Shown: positions 16,215 through 26,316 of the stretch, in pieces | Layout: each line of letters starts with the position of its first letter | Numbering within the stretch: the first letter of the stretch is position 1 | Source: Rhodoblastus sp963748385 | GTDB taxonomy: Bacteria; Pseudomonadota; Alphaproteobacteria; Rhizobiales; Beijerinckiaceae | Assembly: GCA_963748385.1 (NCBI GenBank) | Contig: CAVVIQ010000002.1 | Span: 1-64,000, forward strand | Reading direction: 5' to 3' | Length of the DNA: 64,000 bases | Notes under the pieces: model-generated | Told to the model about the DNA's origin: nothing | Database searches by the model: none | What the model saw: the letters and a program-made list of their open reading frames with translations, nothing else | Position numbers and translations under genes: made by a program

Positions 16215-19200
16215 TCAGGCCGGCGCTGGGCGGCCGAGCCAGGCGGCGCGCCTGGCCTTCAGCCAGAGGCTGAAACGGTCGAGATAAAGATAGATGACCG
16301 GCGTCGTGAACAGGGTCAGCAACTGGCTGACGATCAGGCCGCCGATGATCGACGCGCCGAGCGGCCGGCGCATTTCGCCGCCTTCGCCGAAGGACAAGGC
16401 CAAGGGCAGGGCGCCGAACATGGCGGCGAAAGTGGTCATCAGAATCGGGCGCAGGCGCAGAAGGCAGGCTTCGTAAATCGCGTCGCGCGAACTGGCGCCG
16501 TGGTTTCTTTTCGCATTGATCGCGAAATCCACCAGCATGATGGCGTTTTTCTTGACCAGGCCGATCAGCAGGATCACGCCGATGCCGGAAATGACGTCGA
16601 GTTCGATGTCGAAAATCGCGAGGCTCAGCAAGGCGCCGACGCCCGCCGAGGGCAGGGTCGAGAGAATGGTGATCGGATGGATCAGGCTCTCATAGAGAAT
16701 GCCCAGCACGATATACATCGACAGAATGGCGGCCAGCACCAGCAGCGGAAAGGCCGAAGCGGAGCCGACGAAAAGCAGAGCCGCCCCCGAGGCGGCGCCG
16801 TGGACGCTGGCCGGCATGTTGATCTGCGCCTCGGCCGCGTGAATCTCGTCGAGGCCGTCGCTGAGCGAATCCTTGGGATCGAGGTTGAAGGAGATCGTTG
16901 TCGTCACGAAAGGGCCTTCGTGATTGATCGACAGCGCGGTGTTCGCGCGGCGGTAACCGCTCACCGCCGAAAGCGGCACCATCGTCTCCTTGATCGTGCT
17001 CACCGCCGCCCCGGCGGAGGCCGAACTATTGCCCGAAGCCGCCAGCGCATTGGTCGTGGCGTTGCGGGCGGTGTCGAGGCTCGCCGAGCCCGCCGCCGCC
17101 GCGGCGGCGCTCCCGCCGGCGGGAGGAATCTGGGTCACCGACCCGCCCGGCAGGTTGGAGAGAGCGACGGCGTTGGGGGCGCCGCCGGCGGTGGAGACAT
17201 AGATCTGGTCGAGCATGGAGGGGCTCTGCGTGTATTTCGGATCGATCTCCATCACGACGTGATATTGGTTGATGCTGGAAAAGATGACCGAGACCTGACG
17301 CTGGCCGAAGGCGTCATAGATGGTGTTGTCGATCATCGCCTCGGTGAGGCCGAAACGCGCCGCGGCGTCGCGGTCGATGACAAGGTCGGTCTCCAGCGCC
17401 TTGATCTTCTGGTCCGAGACGACATCCTTCAGCCGTCCGCGCTGGATCAGGGCGTCGGTCAGCTTCTGCGCCCAGACGTAAAGCTCGGCGGTGTTGTCGG
17501 AATAAAGCGTATATTGATATTGCGACGACGACTGGCGCCCGGTGAATTTATAGTCGGAAAAGGCCTGGAAATAGAGCCGTCCGCCCGGGACGTGGGAGAG
17601 CTTGCCGCGCAGGCGGGCGATCACCTGGTCCACGCTGACGTCGCGTTGCGCCAGCGGCTTCAACCCGGCGAAGACGCGCGCGGTATTGACGGCCGCGCCA
17701 GGGCCGCCGGTGGCGCCGGTGAATCCGACTACTGTCTGGACCGCCGGATCGGCCTGGACGATCGCCAGCATTTCGGTGAGCTTTTTCTTCATGCTCTGGA
17801 AGGAAATGCTCTGGTCGCCTTCCAGCGTGCCCATCATCCTGCCGGTGTCCTCCTGCGGGAACAGGCCCTTGGGAACGCCCTTGAAGATCGAGGGGAAGGC
17901 GCCGAAAAGAAGGAAAATCACCAGCAGGCTCGCCGGCAGCGTGCTGACGATCAGCAGGGAATGACGCAGCGCCCAGGTGAGGCCGCGGCCGTAGGCCGCC
18001 TGGACGCGGATGAACGTCGCCTCCAGCAGATGCTGGCGCTTCACGCCATGACTCCGGCGCATGAAGAAAGCGGAGAGCATCGGCGTCGTGGTGAGCGAAA
18101 TGACCATCGAGATCAGGACCGCCACCGCCATGGTCACCGAGAATTCGCGGAAGAATCGACCAACGAGCCCGCCCATGAACAGGATCGGGGCGAAAACCGC
18201 GATCAGCGACATGGTGATGGACACGACGGTGAAGCCGACTTCCTTGGAGCCGCGCAGCGCCGCATCCACGCCGCCCATGCCCGCTTCGAGATAGCGCTCG
18301 ATATTTTCGACCACGACGATGGCGTCGTCCACGACGAAGCCGGTGGAAATGGTCAGCGCCATCAGCGACAGCAAATTGAGGCTGTAGCCGAGCAGATACA
18401 TCGCGCCGAAGGTTCCGACGATCGACACCACCACCGCGATGCTGGGCGCAAGCGTCGCGCGCGCGTTGCCGAGAAAGAAGAAGACGACCAGGCTCACCAG
18501 AGTGACGGCAATCATCAGGGTGATTTCGGTGTCGAACAGCGAGGCGCGGATCGAGACGGAGCGGTCGATGACGGTCTTGAGCTTGATGTCGCCTTGCAGC
18601 GCCGCCTGCAGATAGGGCAGTTCCGCATTCACCGCGTCCACGGTCTGGATGATATTGGCGCCGGGCTCGGGGAACAGGATCGCCAGCACCGCCGGGACTC
18701 CGTCGGCGAAAGCGGCGTTGCGCAGATCCTCGACCGAATCCTCGACCTGCGCGACGTCCGACAGGCGCACCGGCGCGCCGTTACGATAGGCGATCACCAG
18801 CGGCCGATAGTCCGCGGCATGGGACGCCTGGTCGTTGGTGTAGATCTGGAAATGGCGCCCGCTCTCCTCGATCGCGCCCTTGGGCGCGTTGGCGTTGGCG
18901 GAGGCGAGCGCCGCGCGCACGTCTTCGAGGCCGACGCCATAGTTGAACAAAGCCTGCGGGTTCAGCTCCACCCGCACGGCGGGCAAAGCCGCGCCGCCGA
19001 TGATGACCTGGCCGATACCGGGAAGCTGGGAAATGCGCTGTTGCAGCACATTGCTGGCGGCGTCGTAAAGCTGGCCGCGGGTAAGGGTTTTCGAGGTCAG
19101 GCTGAGAATGAGGACCGGGGCCTCGGCCGGATTGACCTTGCGATAGGTCGGGTTCTGGCGCAGGGCCGTCGGCAGGTCGGCGCGGGCGGCGTTGATCGCC

Positions 19201-19529
19201 GCCTGGACGTCGCGCGCGGCGCCGTCGATGTCGCGGCTCAGGCCGAACTGCATGACGATCTGGGTCTGGCCGAGGCTCGACGTCGAGGTCATGTCGGTCA
19301 CGTCGGCGATCTGGCCGAGATGGCGTTCGAGCGGCTGGGCGACGCTGGTCGCCACGGTTTCCGGGCTCGCGCCGGGCAGCATCGCGGTGACCGTGACGAA
19401 GGGGACCTGGACATCGGGCAACGGGGCCACGGGGAGCTGGAAAAAGGCCAGCGCGCCGGAAAGCGCGATCCCCAAGGTCAGCAGGACGGTCGCGACCGGC
19501 CGGCGGATGAACGGCGCGGAAATATTCAT
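16215..19529 (-). CDS. RND efflux pump permease, MdtC-like
   Basis: This is an inner-membrane, proton-driven drug exporter of the HAE1-RND family. The chosen ATG at 19529, preceded by GGGGAAGG, gives 1104 aa starting MNISAPFIRRPVATVLLTLG; a longer frame upstream lacks a ribosome-binding site. The paired aspartates of the proton relay are seen in FVVDDAIVVVENIE, and the usual twelve membrane segments and two large periplasmic loops are present. Compared with the family (about 1025-1040 aa) there is an extra Ala/Ser/Thr-rich stretch at about residues 790-850 in the second periplasmic loop. It is the last gene of a four-gene efflux cluster, with the layout of E. coli mdtABC plus an outer-membrane factor. 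Confidence 0.9.
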   Translation of the reverse strand: MNISAPFIRRPVATVLLTLGIALSGALAFFQLPVAPLPDVQVPFVTVTAMLPGASPETVATSVAQPLERHLGQIADVTDMTSTSSLGQTQIVMQFGLSRDIDGAARDVQAAINAARADLPTALRQNPTYRKVNPAEAPVLILSLTSKTLTRGQLYDAASNVLQQRISQLPGIGQVIIGGAALPAVRVELNPQALFNYGVGLEDVRAALASANANAPKGAIEESGRHFQIYTNDQASHAADYRPLVIAYRNGAPVRLSDVAQVEDSVEDLRNAAFADGVPAVLAILFPEPGANIIQTVDAVNAELPYLQAALQGDIKLKTVIDRSVSIRASLFDTEITLMIAVTLVSLVVFFFLGNARATLAPSIAVVVSIVGTFGAMYLLGYSLNLLSLMALTISTGFVVDDAIVVVENIERYLEAGMGGVDAALRGSKEVGFTVVSITMSLIAVFAPILFMGGLVGRFFREFSVTMAVAVLISMVISLTTTPMLSAFFMRRSHGVKRQHLLEATFIRVQAAYGRGLTWALRHSLLIVSTLPASLLVIFLLFGAFPSIFKGVPKGLFPQEDTGRMMGTLEGDQSISFQSMKKKLTEMLAIVQADPAVQTVVGFTGATGGPGAAVNTARVFAGLKPLAQRDVSVDQVIARLRGKLSHVPGGRLYFQAFSDYKFTGRQSSSQYQYTLYSDNTAELYVWAQKLTDALIQRGRLKDVVSDQKIKALETDLVIDRDAAARFGLTEAMIDNTIYDAFGQRQVSVIFSSINQYHVVMEIDPKYTQSPSMLDQIYVSTAGGAPNAVALSNLPGGSVTQIPPAGGSAAAAAAGSASLDTARNATTNALAASGNSSASAGAAVSTIKETMVPLSAVSGYRRANTALSINHEGPFVTTTISFNLDPKDSLSDGLDEIHAAEAQINMPASVHGAASGAALLFVGSASAFPLLVLAAILSMYIVLGILYESLIHPITILSTLPSAGVGALLSLAIFDIELDVISGIGVILLIGLVKKNAIMLVDFAINAKRNHGASSRDAIYEACLLRLRPILMTTFAAMFGALPLALSFGEGGEMRRPLGASIIGGLIVSQLLTLFTTPVIYLYLDRFSLWLKARRAAWLGRPAPA

Positions 19530-19548
19530 GCGCCTTCCCCTTCGAAAG

Positions 19549-19668
19549 CGCAGTCCGCTTGCGCGGATTGGAAAGCGCATTCCGCTCGCGCGGAAATCCG
19601 CCCTCCGCGAGAGGAATTTCCGCGCGATCCGTTTTCGCGGATCGCGAAGCGAACTTGCGAAAACCGCC
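19549..19668 (-). repeat. Tandem palindromic motifs between the two RND genes
   Basis: The gap between the RND genes contains TCCGCTTGCGCGGA (19554-19567), TTCCGCTCGCGCGGAA (19580-19595) and a GATCCG/CGGATC stem at about 19627-19642. The first two are versions of the palindrome TTCCGCGCAAGCGGAA also found at 6609. They could form stable stem-loops in the efflux mRNA and tune expression of the distal pump gene. Confidence 0.5.
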
Positions 19669-22600
19669 TCATTCCGCCGGCTCCGGCTCAGGCCCCTGCA
19701 GGGGCCCGGGCTCGCCGCGCCGGCCGAGGCGATGGGCCAGACGGTCGAAATAGAGATAGATCACCGGCGTGGTGAACAGGGTCAGGACCTGGCTGACGAT
19801 CAGGCCGCCGACGATGGCGTAGCCGAGCGGCTGGCGCAGTTCCGAGCCGACGCCGCGCCCGAGCATCAGCGGCAGGGCGCCGAGAATGGCGGCCATGGTG
19901 GTCATCAGGATCGGGCGGAAGCGCAGAAGGCAGGCCTGGCGGATCGCGGCGACCGGCCCGAGGCCTTCCACGCGCTCGGCTTCGAGCGCGAAGTCGATCA
20001 TCATGATCGCGTTCTTCTTGACGATGCCGATCAGCAGAATCACGCCGATGATCGCGATCACGTCGAGCTGGTAGCCGAACAGCAGCAAGGTGACCAAGGC
20101 GCCGACGCTGGCCGAGGGCAGGGTCGACAGAATGGTGACAGGGTGGACGAAGCTCTCGTAGAGCACGCCCAGCACGATATACATGGTCATGACCGCCGCC
20201 GCGATCAGCAGCAGCTCATTGGTCAGGGAGGACTCGAACGCCGCCGCCGCGCCCTGGAAAGCGACGATGAAGGAATCGGGCAAGCCGATATCCGCCTTGG
20301 CGCGATCGATCGCGGCGAGGCCTTCGCCCAGCGAGACGCCCGGCGCCAGATTGAAGGAAATGGTGGTCGCCGGGAATTGGGCGAAATGGGTCACCACCAG
20401 CGGGCCGGAGCGCTTTTGCAGATGGACGATGGCCGAAAGCGGAACCTGCCCGTTGGTGGTCGAGGCGCTCGACGGCAGATAGATATTGTCCAGGCCCTTG
20501 AGCGATTGCTGCACCGCGGGCGCGCCTTCGAGGATCACCCGATATTGGTTGGACTGGGTGTAGATGGTCGAAATGATTCTCTGGCCGAACAGGTCGTAGA
20601 GCACATTGTCCACGCTCGCCATGGTGATCCCGAACCGGGCGGCGGTGGCGCGGTCCACGGTGATGTCGAGCGCCGAGCCCTGCTGCTGCAGGTCGCTCGC
20701 GACATCGCTCAGCTCCGGCGCCTGGGCGAGCCGCTGCGTGAGCTTGGGCGCCCATTCCGCGAACAGGCTGGAATTGGCGTTTTCCAGGACGAATTTATAT
20801 TGCGCCCTGGTGACCGAGGCGTCGATCGTCAGATCCTGCGAGGGCTGCATATAGAGTTTTATGCCCGGAACGTTCGCGGCCTCGCGGCTCAGGCGCCGGA
20901 TCACCGCGCTGACATCGTCCGTGCGCTGGCCGAGCGGCTTGAGATTGATCAGGAAGCGGCCGGAATTCAGGGTCAGGTTGGAGCCGTCGACGCCGACGAA
21001 GGAGGCGACGGAGGCGACATCCCGGTCCTTGAGCAAAACATCGGCGAGGGCGCCCTGGAGGTCGACCATCTTGTCGAAGGAGACGTCCTGCGGCCCCTCG
21101 GTCATGGCCTGGATGAAGCCGGTGTCCTGCACCGGGAAAAAGCCTTTCGGGATGACCATGTAAAGCAGCGCCGTCAGCGCCAGGGTGGCGATCGCCACGG
21201 CGAGCGTCAGCGGCTGGTGGCGCAGCACCACGTCGAGCGCTCTCGAATAGGCCGCGATGATCTGGTCGAAGACCCGTTCGGCGGCGAGGTCGAAGCGGCC
21301 GCGCTCATTGTCCGGGCGATGGCGGATCAGCCGCGCGCTCATCATCGGCACGAGGGTGAGCGAGACAAAGGCGGAAATGACGATGGTGACCGCCAGGGTC
21401 ACGGCGAATTCATGGAACAGCCGCCCCACCACCTCGCCCATGAACAGCAGCGGGATCAGCACGGCGATCAGCGAGACGGTGAGCGAAATGATGGTGAAGC
21501 CGATCTCGCGCGAGCCGACAAGCGAGGCCTCCATCGGATTCATGCCGCCCTCGACATGGCGGGCGATGTTCTCGATCATCACGATCGCGTCGTCCACGAC
21601 GAAGCCGGTGGCGATGGTCAGCGCCATCAGCGAGAGATTGTCGAGGCTGTAGCCCAGAAGATACATCACGCCGAAGGCGCCGACGAGCGAGAGCGGCGCG
21701 GAAAGCGAAGGGATGAGCGTCGCCGGCAAGGTGCGCAGGAAGACGAAGATCACCAGGACGACCAGGACGACAGAAAGCGCCAGTGCGAACTGCACGTCGG
21801 CGACCGAGGCGCGAATGGTCACGGTGCGGTCGGACATCACATCGACATTCATCGCCGCCGGCAGGCCGGAGAGCAGGCTGGGCAGCAAGTTGCGCACCGA
21901 ATCGACGGTGGCGATGACATTGGCGCCCGGCTGGCGCTGGACATTGATGATGATCGCCGGCGTCTTGCCGGCCCAGGCGGCGATCTTGCTGTTTTCCGCG
22001 CCGCTCACCACCTTGGCGACATCGGACAGCCGCACTGGCGCGCCATTGCGATAGGCGATGATCTGGTCGGCATAGCCTTGGGCGGTGGAGATCTGGTCGT
22101 TGGCGCCAATGGTCGAGGCCTGCGACGGCCCGTCGAAATTCCCTTTCGGGATATTCACATTGGCGTTGCCAAGAATGGTCCGTACGTCGTCGATGTTCAG
22201 CCCATAGGCGGCGAGCGCCGCCGGATTGACCTGGACCCGCATGGCCGGCCGCTGGCCGCCGGACACGCTGACGAGGCCGACGCCGGGCTGCTGCGCGATT
22301 TTCTGCGCCAGCCGGGTCTCGCTCAAATCCTCGAGCTGGGTCAGCGGCAGGGTTTTCGAGGTCACCGACAGGGTCAGGATCGGGGCGTCGGCGGGATTGA
22401 CCTTGAAATAGACCGGCGGCGTCGGCAGGTCTGACGGCAGCAGGTTCTGCGCGGCGTTGATCGCCGCCTGGACCTCCTGTTCGGCGACATCGAGCGAGAG
22501 CGACAGGTCGAATTGCAGGGTGACGATCGAGGCGCCCGCCGAACTCGCCGAGGTCATCTCGCTCAGGCCCGGCATCTGGCCGAACTGGCGCTCCAGCGGC

Positions 22601-22794
22601 GCCGTCACCGAGGAGGTCATCACCTCGGGGCTGGCGCCGGGATAGAAAGTCTGGACCTGGATGGTGGGATAATCCACCGTCGGCAGGGTCGCCAAGGGCA
22701 GCAGGCGATAGCCCATCAGGCCCGACAGCAGGATGGCGACCATCAGCAGGGATGTCGCCACCGGTCGCCGGATGAAGGGCTCGGACACGTTCAT
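19669..22794 (-). CDS. RND efflux pump permease, MdtB-like
   Basis: This is the second HAE1-RND exporter of the cluster, 1041 aa, starting MNVSEPFIRRPVATSLLMVA. It carries the DD proton-relay pair in FVVDDAIVMIENIA, the FMGEVVGRLFHEFAVTLAV helix region and the normal family length, with no insertion like that of its partner. In MdtABC systems two different RND subunits assemble into mixed trimers; the tandem arrangement suggests the same here. It ends with a Pro/Glu-rich tail. The gene begins 36 bp after the adaptor stop and is probably cotranscribed with it. Confidence 0.92.
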   Translation of the reverse strand: MNVSEPFIRRPVATSLLMVAILLSGLMGYRLLPLATLPTVDYPTIQVQTFYPGASPEVMTSSVTAPLERQFGQMPGLSEMTSASSAGASIVTLQFDLSLSLDVAEQEVQAAINAAQNLLPSDLPTPPVYFKVNPADAPILTLSVTSKTLPLTQLEDLSETRLAQKIAQQPGVGLVSVSGGQRPAMRVQVNPAALAAYGLNIDDVRTILGNANVNIPKGNFDGPSQASTIGANDQISTAQGYADQIIAYRNGAPVRLSDVAKVVSGAENSKIAAWAGKTPAIIINVQRQPGANVIATVDSVRNLLPSLLSGLPAAMNVDVMSDRTVTIRASVADVQFALALSVVLVVLVIFVFLRTLPATLIPSLSAPLSLVGAFGVMYLLGYSLDNLSLMALTIATGFVVDDAIVMIENIARHVEGGMNPMEASLVGSREIGFTIISLTVSLIAVLIPLLFMGEVVGRLFHEFAVTLAVTIVISAFVSLTLVPMMSARLIRHRPDNERGRFDLAAERVFDQIIAAYSRALDVVLRHQPLTLAVAIATLALTALLYMVIPKGFFPVQDTGFIQAMTEGPQDVSFDKMVDLQGALADVLLKDRDVASVASFVGVDGSNLTLNSGRFLINLKPLGQRTDDVSAVIRRLSREAANVPGIKLYMQPSQDLTIDASVTRAQYKFVLENANSSLFAEWAPKLTQRLAQAPELSDVASDLQQQGSALDITVDRATAARFGITMASVDNVLYDLFGQRIISTIYTQSNQYRVILEGAPAVQQSLKGLDNIYLPSSASTTNGQVPLSAIVHLQKRSGPLVVTHFAQFPATTISFNLAPGVSLGEGLAAIDRAKADIGLPDSFIVAFQGAAAAFESSLTNELLLIAAAVMTMYIVLGVLYESFVHPVTILSTLPSASVGALVTLLLFGYQLDVIAIIGVILLIGIVKKNAIMMIDFALEAERVEGLGPVAAIRQACLLRFRPILMTTMAAILGALPLMLGRGVGSELRQPLGYAIVGGLIVSQVLTLFTTPVIYLYFDRLAHRLGRRGEPGPLQGPEPEPAE

Positions 22795-22830
22795 TCGGGC
22801 GCGCCTTGCCGACGATGGGCGCCGCGCGCC

Positions 22831-24224
22831 TTATGGAGACGCCGCATGACCGCCCTTTCCGCCTTGCGATTTATCGCCCTGCGTCGACTGGCCCGGCGTC
22901 GCCTTGTCCTTCGTTGACTTGCCTTGCGCGTTTTCGGTGACGATGCGGACCTCGGCGCCGTCGTGCAGGCGATCGGCGCCGTCCACCACCACCTGATCGC
23001 CCGCCGAGAGGCCGGACAGGATCTGGACATAGGGACCGTCGGTCTTGCCGAGCTTGACCACATGCACGCTGGCTTTGCCGTCCTTGACCACATAGGCGTA
23101 ATCGCCCGGCGCGCCGTGCTGAATCCCCGCGAGCGGCGCGGCGAGCGCGTTCTTGATCGTATAGGCGGTCAAGTGGATATTGACGAACTGGTTGGGGAAA
23201 AGCGCCTCGTCGGCATTGTCGAACAGCGCGCGCAATTTGATCATGCCGGTCGTCGTGTCGATCTGGCTGTCGAGCGCCGCCACCGTTCCGACAGCCAGTT
23301 GCTTGAGATTGGCGCGGTCGAAGACCGTCGCGACGAGTTTGTCGCCCGCGCGGATATTCGGCAGGATTTCGTCCAGCGAATCCTCTGGCACGGTGAAGAT
23401 CACCGACATCGGCTGCATCTGGGTGATGACCGCCAGGCCGGTCGCAGACGCCGGCCTGAACGTAGTTGCCGGGATCCACCAGTCGCAGGCCGATCCGCCC
23501 GTCGAGGGGCGAGACGATATGGGCGTATGCGAGGTTGAGCGTCTGGGCGTCGATCTGGGCCTGGTCGGAGCGCATCGAGCCCTCGATATTGGGCGACGAT
23601 AAATTTCTGGTTCTGCGCGGTCTGGGCGGCGATCGAATTCTGTTTCAGCAGCGTGTTGTAACGCGCATCGTCGAGCTGGGCCTGAGCGAGCAGGCCCTGG
23701 TCGTGGGCGAGCTGGCCCTCGTATTGGGCTTTCAACGCCTCATAGGGGCGCGGGTCGATCTGGGCGAGGAAATCGCCCTTCTTGACGTGCTGGCCTTCGG
23801 TGAAGGCGACCTGGGTGAGATAGCCGGAAAGCTGGCTGACCACGGTCACGGTGGTGAGCGGCGTCACCGTGCCGAGCGCCTCGATCGTCACATTGAGGTC
23901 GCGCGGGGCCACGGTCCCCACGGCGACCGGCGCCTTGCCGCCGATGTCGGAATGCCTGCCTTTTCCATCGCCTCCGCCCGACGAGGTCGTCGATTGCGAC
24001 GCCGGCCCGTGATTATGGACCCAGGCCCAGCCCGCGCCGAGCGCGAGCAGGATCAGAGCGATCTGGATAAATTTCGGCCGCCGGCCGCGCGGCTGGCCAG
24101 CGCCCTTCTCCTGGGCGGGATTGGCCGTCGAGCCGGGGAGTTCGCCGGCCTCGCGCCGGGCAATGGTGATCTCGCCTTCGTTCATCGCGGTCTTCAAGCC
24201 TGAAATGGACGCCCGTTTCGCCAC
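22831..24224 (-). CDS. RND periplasmic adaptor, frame broken by two inserted bases
   Basis: This adaptor (HlyD/MdtA family) should bridge the RND pump and the outer-membrane factor. The first frame starts at a GTG (24224) behind AAGGA and covers an N-terminal membrane anchor (about residues 52-68) and the lipoyl half (SQLSGYLTQVAFTEGQHVKK, GDFLAQIDPRPYEALKAQYE), ending near KFIVAQY. A second frame covers RSDQAQIDAQTLNLAYAHIV to GNYVQAG, and a third covers TGLAVITQMQPMSVIFTVPE to the end. Removing one base near 23598 and one near 23455 gives a single 463-aa protein of normal length. Between the breaks the sequence is perfectly family-like, so either the indels are assembly errors or the inactivation is very recent. 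Confidence 0.85.
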
Positions 24225-24284
24225 ACCGGTCCTTCGGCGCGACGAATGGGCGCCCGCGCCCTATATGGGAGCGGAGCGGAGAAA

Positions 24285-25811
24285 TCACAGCGGCGGGATC
24301 GGCGACGAGCGCGCGACCGCCTCAAGCAGCGGCGGAGCCTGTTCCGCCGCGAGGCTTCCGGCGTCATATCCGCCGCCGAGCGCCTCGATCAGGGTTACAT
24401 TGGCGACAAACAGCGCCTGTTCGGTCGCCAGCACCGCCTCCTCGTCGGCGAGCAGGGTCGCCTCGGCCACGACGACGGTGGTGAAAGCGACGGTTCCCGC
24501 CTGATATTGGTTGAGATAGACTTTTACGGCCTCGGCCGCTTCGTCGCGAGCCTTTTCCTGAACCCGCAATTCCTTGGCGTACACGCGCAAGGCCACGAGT
24601 TCGTCCTCGACCTGCTGGAAGGCGGTCAGCACGGTCTGGCGGTAAGTGGCGACCGAATTTCGCCAGGTCGCCTTGGCGGCGTCCACCTGCGCCGACCGCA
24701 GTCCGGCGTCGAACAAAGGATCGGCGGCGGCGGCGCCGAGCGACCAGATCTGATAGGCTGCGAGGAAAGGAAAGGCGTTCGGCCCTTCGAAGCCGCCGGC
24801 GGCGGTCAGGGTGATCGACGGATAATAGGCCGCGACCGCGACCCCGATCAAAGCGTTCTGCTCCGCGACCGTGCGCTCGGCGGCGGCGATGTCGGGCCGG
24901 CGCTCCAGCAAGGTCGAAGGCAGACCGGGAGGCGTCGCCGGCGGATTGCGGGGCAAAACGCCGCGCGGAACGGAGACTTCGGCCGGCGGCCGGCCGGTCA
25001 ACATGGCGATGGCGTGCTCATATTGCTGGCGCGGCGCGTCGGTGGCGATGGCCTGGGCCTGGGTGTTCAGCACCTGGGTTTCGGCGGTGATCAGATCCGC
25101 CTTGGAGACCGTGCCGCCGTTATACTGGTTTTTCGTGATCCGCTCGGTCTCCCGATAGGCCTTCACCGTGCGCAGGAGAACCGCCTTCAGCGAATCCTCA
25201 TAGCGCAGGTTGAAATAAGCGGTGGCGAGCTGGGCCTGCGCCGAGAGCGTCGCATTGGCGAGCAAAGCCGAATCCGCCTGGGCCTGCGCGACATTGCTCT
25301 CGATCTGGCGGCGGATCTGGCCCCAGATGTCGAGCGTCCAGCCGATCGAGCCCTGCGGATAGAACAAGGTGCGGGCGAAACCGTGGTTGAGGTTCGTTCC
25401 GACCGTGGTGGTCCCGGAGCCGCCGCTCGACAGGACGCCGGCGCCCTCGCCGGAGCGGGTGACGGGATATTGGCCCGAAACCGTGGGGAAGAGGCTCGCC
25501 TGCGCCTCGCGGATCAAGGCCTCCGCCTGATCGTGGGTCGCCACGGCGGCGGCGACGTTCTGATTGTTGACCTGGACCAGCGGCAGCAGGCGGTTCAATT
25601 CGGCGTCGCGGTACACCGACCACCAGGCGCCCCTTTCGGCGCCGTCGCGCGGCCGGGCCGGGCGCCAATCCCTGGATTCCTTGTATTTCGCTGGAACCGG
25701 CGCGGTCGGCTTGACATAATCCGGCCCGACGCTGCATCCGGCGAGCAGCGCGGACAGGACGAAAACCGGCGGCAATTTGCGGGAAATGGAGCGGATGGAG
25801 GTATGAAACAT
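24285..25811 (-). CDS. Outer-membrane efflux lipoprotein (OprM/NodT family)
   Basis: This is the outer-membrane channel of the tripartite efflux system. The ATG at 25811 gives 508 aa with a lipoprotein signal peptide ending LSALLAGCSVGPDYVKP, so Cys is the predicted lipidated residue; a longer frame upstream lacks a signal. Two outer-membrane efflux repeats are visible, for example around LIREAQASLFPTVSGQYPV and the later LLERRPDIAAAERTVAEQNA. It is the first gene of the cluster reading leftwards, 60 bp before the adaptor, so the whole system was probably one transcript. Confidence 0.92.
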   Translation of the reverse strand: MFHTSIRSISRKLPPVFVLSALLAGCSVGPDYVKPTAPVPAKYKESRDWRPARPRDGAERGAWWSVYRDAELNRLLPLVQVNNQNVAAAVATHDQAEALIREAQASLFPTVSGQYPVTRSGEGAGVLSSGGSGTTTVGTNLNHGFARTLFYPQGSIGWTLDIWGQIRRQIESNVAQAQADSALLANATLSAQAQLATAYFNLRYEDSLKAVLLRTVKAYRETERITKNQYNGGTVSKADLITAETQVLNTQAQAIATDAPRQQYEHAIAMLTGRPPAEVSVPRGVLPRNPPATPPGLPSTLLERRPDIAAAERTVAEQNALIGVAVAAYYPSITLTAAGGFEGPNAFPFLAAYQIWSLGAAAADPLFDAGLRSAQVDAAKATWRNSVATYRQTVLTAFQQVEDELVALRVYAKELRVQEKARDEAAEAVKVYLNQYQAGTVAFTTVVVAEATLLADEEAVLATEQALFVANVTLIEALGGGYDAGSLAAEQAPPLLEAVARSSPIPPL

Positions 25812-26316
25812 CAACGCCGCCCTGCACGCGGCGCGCCAGCCTTCACAGGCTTTCGCTTCCCTTCGCGCCGTTTCGTGGCCGACATCTAGGCTCCTGCATC
25901 GCTGTCGCGCGGCCCCCGAGGCGCCGCGCGTCCGCCTGTCTTTTGGGAATCGGTTTATGAACCATTCATTAACGGCTTGCGCGGCCTCAGGTAAGTGCAT
26001 CGCGGCCACAGCGCGGCGATATTGATCGGCTGTGACGAAATTGTCCCGCCGGGCGCGCGCCTTGACGGCGGGGCGGCGCTTGGATAGACGGCCAGCCCAA
26101 AGATCAATCCCTGAGCGGCCTTGTTCGGCCCGGGGCCGTGGCGGGCGGCGTCGCAGGGGGCGCTCCGCGAGCGCGAAGCGCGCCGCCGCATGGACGATGT
26201 GGCGAAATCGCTCAAGGGGCGGGGCCGCGTCAATCCGCTCGTGCGCGAAAAGTCCCGGCGAAGGCCGGGTTTGGCCGGCCCTGGGACGGCGAATCGTTTG
26301 GTAAGGTCAGGAAGAT
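25812..26316. other. 505-bp intergenic region
   Basis: This divergent gap lies between the efflux cluster (leftwards) and the acyltransferase (rightwards) and should hold both promoters. Open frames crossing it have no recognisable protein features. I saw no regulator gene and no clear operator. A TetR or two-component regulator, common beside RND pumps, is absent here. Confidence 0.5.

Noticed and set aside
16500..19775. Very long open frame (about 1091 codons) on the plus strand opposite the MdtC-like gene
   Set aside because: It mirrors the RND gene on the other strand. Its translation is Arg/Gly/Asp-rich without domains, a common result of high GC codon bias.
19192..22434. Open frame of about 1080 codons on the plus strand opposite the MdtB-like gene
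   Set aside because: Antisense shadow of the RND gene, with no ribosome-binding site and no recognisable domain.
24246..25889. Open frame of 547 codons opposite the outer-membrane efflux gene
   Set aside because: Antisense shadow; the minus-strand frame has a lipoprotein signal and efflux repeats.
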